Positions 28,524 through 34,533 of a DNA stretch of 34,533 nt are shown here, piece by piece. The stretch is from positions 1 through 34,533 of the forward strand of contig JADLGX010000557.1 in NCBI GenBank assembly GCA_020849095.1, in the 5' to 3' direction. A model generated the notes under the pieces. The model saw only the letters and a program-made list of their open reading frames with translations. It was not told the origin of the DNA and searched no databases. Positions within the stretch are counted from its first letter, which is position 1, and each line of letters begins with the position of its first letter. The translations under genes were made by a program, and so were the position numbers. This DNA is from Candidatus Eiseniibacteriota bacterium. GTDB lineage: Bacteria > Eisenbacteria > RBG-16-71-46.

Positions 28524-29084
28524 ATGAAGATCGACCGGCTGGTGCCGGCCCCCGGGTACCCCTCCCGCGACGTGGCCCTCTTCGTGGCGGAACTCGAGGA
28601 ACTGCACGAACGCGTCGTGCTCGCCTCGATGGCGCTTTCGCCCGGCCAGCTCGGCTGGCAGCCGCGCCCGGGCGCCAGCTCCGCGGGCATGCTGCTCGCC
28701 CATATCGCGGTCGCGGAAACCCACCTGGTCCAGGTCGGGCTGCTCGGCGAGGAATCCGGCCACGTCGAGGACGTCATCGGAATCCGCGAGGACGACGACG
28801 GAATGCCGCTGGATTCCAACGGGCTTCCTCCCGCCGCACTGCGGGATCGCGACGCGGCCTGGTTCGCCGGGTTGCTGGCGCGCTCGGCCGCCCACCTCCG
28901 AACCGCGGCGGCCGGGCTGACTGACGACGATCTCGACACGGACGTGGTGCGCCCGCCGCGCCCGGACGGAACCCAGCGAGTGTTCAACAAGCGCTGGATT
29001 CTCTGGCACATCGTCGAGCACACGGCCGGCCACCTGGGGCAGCTCCAGATGCTCGTGAACCTGGTTCGGGGGCAGGCCAGCTGA
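28524..29084 (+). CDS. DinB-family protein, tandem paralog
   Basis: QLGWQPRPGASSAGMLLAHIAVAETHLVQ...KRWILWHIVEHTAGHLGQLQMLVNLVRG; a GTG in frame at 28515 overlapping the upstream stop is an alternative start. Confidence 0.85.
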   Translation: MKIDRLVPAPGYPSRDVALFVAELEELHERVVLASMALSPGQLGWQPRPGASSAGMLLAHIAVAETHLVQVGLLGEESGHVEDVIGIREDDDGMPLDSNGLPPAALRDRDAAWFAGLLARSAAHLRTAAAGLTDDDLDTDVVRPPRPDGTQRVFNKRWILWHIVEHTAGHLGQLQMLVNLVRGQAS

Positions 29085-29159
29085 CGTCTGCATCCCCTTG
29101 CCGCAGAGCCTCTTGAGGGCGTCACTTCACGCGGCGCCGCAGCAACTAGCCGGCAACGG

Positions 29160-29192
29160 GACGCCCCGGCCGAAACCACCGGCCGGGGCGTC
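29160..29192. terminator. Terminator-like hairpin between convergent genes
   Basis: Perfect 13-bp stem gacgccccggccg/cggccggggcgtc, 7-nt loop. Confidence 0.65.
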
Positions 29193-29215
29193 GCGCTTTG
29201 CGGCTGGAGCGTGGA

Positions 29216-30520
29216 CTACGTGCCTTCGCTCCACGTCGCCAGGTACTTCACCTGATCGGCGGTGAGCGTGTCGATTTCGATGCCCATGCTCTTCAGCTTG
29301 AGCCGGGCGACTTCCTTGTCGATGTTCGACGGCACCACGTACACGTTGTTCTGGAGCGTCTTGGCCTTCTTGACCAGGTACTCGACCGACAGCGCCTGGT
29401 TCGCGAACGACATGTCCATCACCATCGCCGGGTGGCCTTCGGCCGCCGCGAGGTTGATCAGACGGCCTTCGCCCAGCAGGTAGACGCGCTTGCCACCCTT
29501 GAGCTTGTACTCGTCCACGAACGGACGGGCCTGGCGCTTGCTGACCGCCATGCGCTCGAGCGAGGGGATGTCGAGTTCGACGTTGAAGTGGCCGCTGTTG
29601 CAGACGATCGCGCCGTCCTTCATGGCCGCGAAGTGCTCCTTGCGGATCACGGACTTGTTGCCGGTCACCGTGATGAACAGGTCGCCCTTGGGAGCGGCCT
29701 CTTCCATCGAGCAGGAGATGTAGCCGTCCATCTGCGCCTCGAGGGCGCGTAGAGGATCGACCTCGGTGACCATGACCGTGGCGCCCATGCCCTTGGCACG
29801 AGCGGCGAGGCCGCGACCGCACCAGCCGTAGCCGGCGATGACCACCGTGGAGCCGGCGATCAGCATGTTGGTGGCGCGCAGGACGCCGTCGAGCGTGCTC
29901 TGGCCGGTGCCGTAGCGGTTGTCGAACAGGTGCTTGGTGTCGGCGTCGTTGATGGCGATGACGGGGAACTTGAGCTTCTTGTCCGCCGCCATGGCGCGCA
30001 GGCGCGTGACGCCCGTGGAGGTCTCTTCCGTGCCGGCGAAGACCGTCTTGAGGTACTTGGTCATCTTGGTGTGCATGACCGTCACGAGGTCGCAGCCGTC
30101 GTCCATCGTGATGTTGGGGCTGGCCTCGATGCAGGACACGATGTGCGAGTAGTAGGTCTTGTGATCCTCGCCCTTGATCGCGAACGTCGGGATGCCGTAG
30201 TGGGCGACCAGCGCGGCCGCCACGTCATCCTGCGTGCTCAGCGGGTTGGAACCGCAAAGAAAGACCTCGGCGCCGCCCGCCTTCAGCGTGCGCATGAGAC
30301 CGGCCGTCTCCGTCGTCACGTGCAGGCACGCGGCGATGCGGAGCTTCTTGAGCGGCTGCTCCTTGGCGAAGCGGGCACGGATGGCGCGCAGCACGGGCAT
30401 GTTGCGATCGGCCCATTCGATGCGGGCCTTGCCCTCGCGCGCGAGCTTGATGTCCTTGACGTGACCGGGGGTCGCCGGGGCTTCGGCGCCAGCGGCGCCC
30501 TTCTTCTTCTGAGTCGCCAT
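29216..30520 (-). CDS. ahcY: Adenosylhomocysteinase (S-adenosyl-L-homocysteine hydrolase)
   Basis: [109 protein letters not shown]. Confidence 0.95.
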   Translation of the reverse strand: MATQKKKGAAGAEAPATPGHVKDIKLAREGKARIEWADRNMPVLRAIRARFAKEQPLKKLRIAACLHVTTETAGLMRTLKAGGAEVFLCGSNPLSTQDDVAAALVAHYGIPTFAIKGEDHKTYYSHIVSCIEASPNITMDDGCDLVTVMHTKMTKYLKTVFAGTEETSTGVTRLRAMAADKKLKFPVIAINDADTKHLFDNRYGTGQSTLDGVLRATNMLIAGSTVVIAGYGWCGRGLAARAKGMGATVMVTEVDPLRALEAQMDGYISCSMEEAAPKGDLFITVTGNKSVIRKEHFAAMKDGAIVCNSGHFNVELDIPSLERMAVSKRQARPFVDEYKLKGGKRVYLLGEGRLINLAAAEGHPAMVMDMSFANQALSVEYLVKKAKTLQNNVYVVPSNIDKEVARLKLKSMGIEIDTLTADQVKYLATWSEGT

Positions 30521-30644
30521 GCACACTCCTGAAAGTGGATCGGGAAACTTCGTGATCGTGGTACGGAACCGCGAGGGATTGTGCCGGAGACATTGGCGGA
30601 GCTCAAACGAAAATTGAGTGCTCGCCCGAGCCTGCCGATAGTGT

Positions 30645-30658
30645 TATGCATACGCATA
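30645..30658 (+). promoter_or_regulatory. Possible VapB operator (TATGC-N4-GCATA)
   Basis: Inverted repeat tatgc-atac-gcata abutting the likely antitoxin start codon. Confidence 0.35.
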
Positions 30659-30897
30659 TGAAGCGGACCACCCTGATCCTGGATTCCGGCATTTACGCCG
30701 AGCTTCGCCGCCGCGCGGCCGCGGAGGGCGTGACGCTGACGTCGGCCGTCGAACGTGTCCTGAGGCTGGGGCTCGAGCAGCTGGCCGCGCCGAAGCGCGC
30801 CCGCGTTCACCTGCCCTCCTACGACCTCGGTCCGTTCCTCGCGGATCCGTCACGGCGCGAGACAATGCCCGGCGCACCCGCCGAGGACGAGAGCTGA
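30658..30897 (+). CDS. VapB-type ribbon-helix-helix antitoxin
   Basis: MKRTTLILDSGIYAELRRRAAAEGVTLTSAVERVLRLGLEQL; immediately upstream of and overlapping a PIN-domain gene. Start could be 30646. Confidence 0.75.
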   Translation: MKRTTLILDSGIYAELRRRAAAEGVTLTSAVERVLRLGLEQLAAPKRARVHLPSYDLGPFLADPSRRETMPGAPAEDES

Positions 30898-31397
30898 TGC
30901 GCGCCGTGGACACCAGCGTGCTCGCCTACGCCGTCAACCGGTTCGCGCCCGAGCACGCGCGGGCCGCGGCGACGCTCGAGGAACTGGCCAATGGCGACCG
31001 GCCGTGGGCGCTGCCCTGGCCCGCCGTGCACGAGTTCCTCGCGCGCGTCACCCATCCCCACGCGGTGGCCCGCGCGCTGCGTCCCACCGAGGCGTGGACG
31101 TTCGTCGAAGAGCTCCTGCGCAGCCCCGGCGCCCGGCTGCTGTCCGCCACCGAGCGCCACGCCGCAGTGGCGGCCGAGGTGCTGGCGCTCATGCCGGGCG
31201 AGTCCCGCGCGCTGCCGGCCGGCTTCGAACTGGCCGTCGTGCTGCGCGAGCACGGCGTGCGCGAACTGCTGTCGTGCGACGCCGGCATGCGGCGCTGGCG
31301 CTTTCTCGACGTGCGCGACCCCGTTCACGGCGCGCTCTGGACACCGGACGAAAAACCCGCCCGCCGTTACCGTACGCTGGGCGGCCGCCGCCGCTGA
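30897..31397 (+). CDS. PIN-domain toxin (VapC-like)
   Basis: N-terminal MRAVDTSVLAYAVN, PAVHEFLARVT, C-terminal VRELLSCDAGMRRWRFLDVRDP; TGATG overlap with the antitoxin. Confidence 0.85.
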   Translation: MRAVDTSVLAYAVNRFAPEHARAAATLEELANGDRPWALPWPAVHEFLARVTHPHAVARALRPTEAWTFVEELLRSPGARLLSATERHAAVAAEVLALMPGESRALPAGFELAVVLREHGVRELLSCDAGMRRWRFLDVRDPVHGALWTPDEKPARRYRTLGGRRR

Positions 31398-31432
31398 CCG
31401 AAACACCCGCCCCCCCCTTCTCCGGAGGACGC

Positions 31433-31780
31433 TTGAGCATCGCCCCCACGCCCCAGCCACCGTATTTCGCCGTGATCTTCACGTCGCGGCGCACCGCAGA
31501 GGACTCGGACGGGTACGCCCGAATGGCCGAAGCCATGACGGCGCTCGCCTCCTCCCAGCCCGGCTACCTGGGCGTCGAGAGCGCGCGCGACGGCGCGGGC
31601 TTCGGGATCACGGTCAGCTACTGGCGCGACGAGGAGAGCATCGCGGGCTGGAAGCGCAACGCCGCCCATCTGGCCGCGCAACGGGGCGGGCACGAGCGCT
31701 GGTACGAGGACTTCGCCACCCGCGTGGCGCGCGTGGAGCGTGCGTACGCGAAGGACACGAGCCCGCGCGAAGGGTTCTGA
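31433..31780 (+). CDS. Antibiotic biosynthesis monooxygenase (ABM)-domain protein
   Basis: TTG start with SD GGAGG; PYFAVIFTSRRTAEDSDGYARMAEAMTALASSQPGYLGVESARDGAGFGITVSYWRDEESIAGWKRNAAHLAAQRGG. Confidence 0.85.
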   Translation: MSIAPTPQPPYFAVIFTSRRTAEDSDGYARMAEAMTALASSQPGYLGVESARDGAGFGITVSYWRDEESIAGWKRNAAHLAAQRGGHERWYEDFATRVARVERAYAKDTSPREGF

Positions 31781-31801
31781 ACGGCGCGATCGGCCCGAAA
31801 C

Positions 31802-31842
31802 GGGCGAGGCGCGGCCGATCGTCGCTCGGCCGCGCCTCGCCC
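31802..31842. terminator. Strong hairpin between convergent genes
   Basis: Perfect 17-bp stem gggcgaggcgcggccga / tcggccgcgcctcgccc, 7-nt loop. Confidence 0.7.
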
Positions 31843-31857
31843 TGAACCGGACGCCGG

Positions 31858-34533
31858 TCAGCGGATGCGCACGACACGCCTGCCGGTCTGGCCGTCTCCG
31901 TGGCGCACCTGCAGCCAGAACACGCCTGCTCCGGCGTCCGCCCCCGCCGCCGTCCTGCCGTCCCAGCCGAACACGTGGCGGCCGGCCGAAAGCCTGCGCT
32001 CCGCCGATGACGCCACGAGGCGCCCCTGGGCGTCGAAGACGAGCCAGCGGACCGGCTCTGCACGGCCGATCGTGAGCTCGAAGTGCAGCGTGTTCGCGAA
32101 CGGATTGCCTCGCAGCACGAGTCCGTCCGGTGTGCCCCCCGGCTCCACCGCGAGAGGACCGAAGGCGGCCGAGTCGCGCTCCATCTCGACCGGCTGCGCG
32201 CGCCCGTTCGCCACCCAGGCGTCGTACAGCTCCTGGCCGGCCGTGTTGGTGGTGTTCTGGTCGCGGAGGAACTCCACGTAGTCGCGGCTGGTGCTCTGGT
32301 AGAGCAGGCGCACCTTCACGGTGCGCGCGCTCGCCGGAAGCGGATAGCCGGCCACGTCCCAGTTCTGGCCGTCCGCGTACCGCGGCCCCGGCCCCTCGTG
32401 TTCCGGATCCACCGGCTCGCCGCCGAAGCCCGCGAAGGCCGTGTTGGTGAAGCCCGCGGGCGGGATGCGGTTGTCCAGGTACACCGTGTCGTTGAGCGCG
32501 AAGTGGAACGACGGCCCTCCCGCCCCCGCACCGAGCGCCGCGGCCAGACCGGGCGAGATCCCGAGATGCGTCTCGTAGGTGCGAAGCAGCGGGTCGGCGG
32601 TGAGCAGCCCGCTCGACGCGTCGTAAGCGCCGCTCGTCAGGACCGGAGCGCCGAACCCGTCATACGCGGTCAGCTCGATCCAGATCCGCCGGCCCTCGGG
32701 GTATCCCGTGGGAAGCTTGTGGCCGGAACGGTTCGTGACCGTCACGATCGCGCGCGTGCTGTCCCCTTCGGGCACCACCTCCACGTCGAGTGCGGCCGCC
32801 TTTCCGAGGAGTTCCCGCGAGCGCACTGCTCCATCGGCGAGCGCCGTCGCGTCGGTCTCGCCCGGATACAGCGTGCCGACCACGCCGAGCATCCACGAGC
32901 TTCCGCCCGAGAGGTCGTGGCGCGGCAGGTCGGAGCGCGTCTGGGCGAGCGGATCGCTGCAGCCCTTGCCGTTCGCGTCGGGCATGTGACAGGCCTGGCA
33001 GGAACTCGCCATGCCGCCGGGCTTCGTCCCGACGAACTCCGGCGCGTACACGCCCGCGGGGAACGCGCTGTGCTTCCACTCGCTGTAGGTGCGCTCGAGC
33101 GGCATGACGTCGCTCGACAGCAGGCTCGGCGCTCGCTCGTCGAGCGGGCCCGGAACGTAGTCCCGGTCTCCCGCCCGGACGAAGACGGGATTGGACACGT
33201 CGTGGCACGTTCCGCAGAAGTCGCTGCTCCGGTGGAACGCGGACGAGAGAACCTGATGCGGCGCGACGGTGTCGCTGTACGGGCCGCGGCGGCGCGCCTG
33301 CGGGTCGATCACCATCTGGCCGTTCGAGTAGTTCACCGGCGTGTGTCCCGGAAGCAGGCTCAGGAGCACGCCATCGTCCTCCGGCGGGCTCACGTTGCCC
33401 GCGTCCACGGGGTCCACCAGCCGGTGGCACAGGTCGCAGTTCACGCCGTCACGATCGGCGCTGCCCAGCGCGCTCCCGTCCGTCGGCTGGCTGCGGCCCG
33501 CCATCCAGCCATTCATCGAATGGCAGCGAATGCACAGGTCGCCGGCGCCGGGCGCATCCCGGTCCGCGACGGCCAGGCAGGCGTAGAAGAGCGGATCCCT
33601 TCCGGCCTGCGCCATCATGCTGCCCTTGAAGAGGTGCCCGGGCTCGACCGCCGGGGCGTAGCCGCCATGGCAGTTCGTGCACGTGGAGGAACTCTCCAGC
33701 GCTCCCACCTGGAGCGGTTGCGTTCCCGGCAACTCGAAGTCACGCAGGGTGGTCGGAGCGATGCCGCCCGGCGTGGCCGTGACCGCGAAGTTGGCGGCGC
33801 TCGAGTCGCGGCCGGAGTTTCCGCGCGCGTCCCACGCGACGACCTTCACGCGCGCGGCGATCGTGGGCATGTTGGGCACGAACCAGTTCACGCTCCCCGA
33901 GTTCGTGCCGCCGAGCAGCACGGGCGTCCACGGCGCGCTCGCGCCGTCCCGCCAGTAGACGTCGACGGACGTGACCCCCACGTTGTCCGTCGCGCTCCAC
34001 GTGATCGCGTGAGCCGAGCCGCCGACCCAGGAGTTGCCTCCGTCCGGAGAGAGCACGTTGACGACCGGCGGCTGCGAGTCGAGCGCCGTCTGCGGCGTGA
34101 GCGCCGGAGTCAGTTCGGAGAGCGTCGGAATGTTCACGCAGTTCCCGACATTCGCGGCCGTGAGCCCGGGGAACGTGGGGGTGTTCGCGTAGGTCAGGTT
34201 CGTGACCTCGACGAACGTCGTGTAGCCGTCGGCGTCCGAATCCTCGGCCTCGATGGCGTGAATGGCCAGTTGCCGGCCGGCGTCGTTGTTGGAGTAGTTG
34301 CCGATCACGTTCCCGAGCCGCACGCCGTACGGGTTGCGCGCGCCACCGCCGTTCAGGTCGTAGTGGCACACGCCGCAGTGGCCGGTGTGACTCGGCAGGT
34401 TGTCCAGCCGGCTCCCCGCCGCCGCGGTGTACACGTTGAAGAACGACTGGCGAATGGTCGGGCGGGCAGCCGCGGGCGCGGCAAACCACAGGCCCGCCGC
34501 GGCAAGTGCGAATGCTGCGGCGAACGCGATGAA
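31858..34533 (-). CDS. Secreted hexaheme cytochrome c with EF-hand-like loop, Ig-like region and FlgD/T9SS-type C-terminus (5' end beyond window)
   Basis: Six CXXCH (CGVCH, CTNCH, CIRCH, CDLCH, CGTCH, CQACH). The frame is open past 34434 to the window edge and reads FIAFAAAFALAAAGLWFAAPAAARPTIRQSFFN (signal peptide). C-terminus LVFDAQGRLV...GRHVFGWDGRTAAGADAGAGVFWLQVRHGDGQTGRRVVRIR. Confidence 0.9.
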   Translation of the reverse strand, partial: FIAFAAAFALAAAGLWFAAPAAARPTIRQSFFNVYTAAAGSRLDNLPSHTGHCGVCHYDLNGGGARNPYGVRLGNVIGNYSNNDAGRQLAIHAIEAEDSDADGYTTFVEVTNLTYANTPTFPGLTAANVGNCVNIPTLSELTPALTPQTALDSQPPVVNVLSPDGGNSWVGGSAHAITWSATDNVGVTSVDVYWRDGASAPWTPVLLGGTNSGSVNWFVPNMPTIAARVKVVAWDARGNSGRDSSAANFAVTATPGGIAPTTLRDFELPGTQPLQVGALESSSTCTNCHGGYAPAVEPGHLFKGSMMAQAGRDPLFYACLAVADRDAPGAGDLCIRCHSMNGWMAGRSQPTDGSALGSADRDGVNCDLCHRLVDPVDAGNVSPPEDDGVLLSLLPGHTPVNYSNGQMVIDPQARRRGPYSDTVAPHQVLSSAFHRSSDFCGTCHDVSNPVFVRAGDRDYVPGPLDERAPSLLSSDVMPLERTYSEWKHSAFPAGVYAPEFVGTKPGGMASSCQACHMPDANGKGCSDPLAQTRSDLPRHDLSGGSSWMLGVVGTLYPGETDATALADGAVRSRELLGKAAALDVEVVPEGDSTRAIVTVTNRSGHKLPTGYPEGRRIWIELTAYDGFGAPVLTSGAYDASSGLLTADPLLRTYETHLGISPGLAAALGAGAGGPSFHFALNDTVYLDNRIPPAGFTNTAFAGFGGEPVDPEHEGPGPRYADGQNWDVAGYPLPASARTVKVRLLYQSTSRDYVEFLRDQNTTNTAGQELYDAWVANGRAQPVEMERDSAAFGPLAVEPGGTPDGLVLRGNPFANTLHFELTIGRAEPVRWLVFDAQGRLVASSAERRLSAGRHVFGWDGRTAAGADAGAGVFWLQVRHGDGQTGRRVVRIR

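Noticed and set aside
30521-30657. Possible SAH riboswitch upstream of ahcY (GGCAGGCTCGGGCGAGCACTCAA on the minus strand)
   Set aside because: Only a partial match to the 3' core; the 5' CCGAGGAGCG segment is absent.

Overview
The window is high-GC bacterial DNA. Its main content is a minus-strand locus (about 19.75 kb down to 2.1 kb) that looks like a complete electron-transfer/extracellular electron transfer gene cluster. In transcription order it encodes: an NHL beta-propeller; a hexaheme cytochrome resembling the OmcS nanowire protein; a 9-heme (+1 CX3CH) cytochrome; an outer-membrane beta-barrel-like protein; two CsgG/LpoB-like lipoproteins; a small secreted protein of unknown function; a 42-CXXCH cytochrome; a fused 13-CXXCH/cytochrome b protein (CbcL-like); a Rieske protein; a cytochrome b with a PPWY Qo-like motif; a 9-heme cytochrome; and an 18-heme NapC-like cytochrome. 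An acyl-CoA dehydrogenase follows. By my hand count the cluster has 97 CXXCH motifs plus one CX3CH, and the window has 103 CXXCH. The plus-strand flank carries a membrane protein with a CcmF-like C-terminal region, a membrane pyrophosphatase, and a putative T9SS-exported esterase-like protein. The rest contains a GH1 glucosidase, tandem DinB proteins, adenosylhomocysteinase, a VapBC-type module, an ABM-domain protein, and a hexaheme cytochrome with a FlgD/T9SS-like C-terminus that runs off the right edge. The T9SS-like tails and cytochrome content suggest an FCB-type lineage (possibly Eisenbacteria-like); this is inference only. All family assignments are from motif reading and memory; no searches were run.
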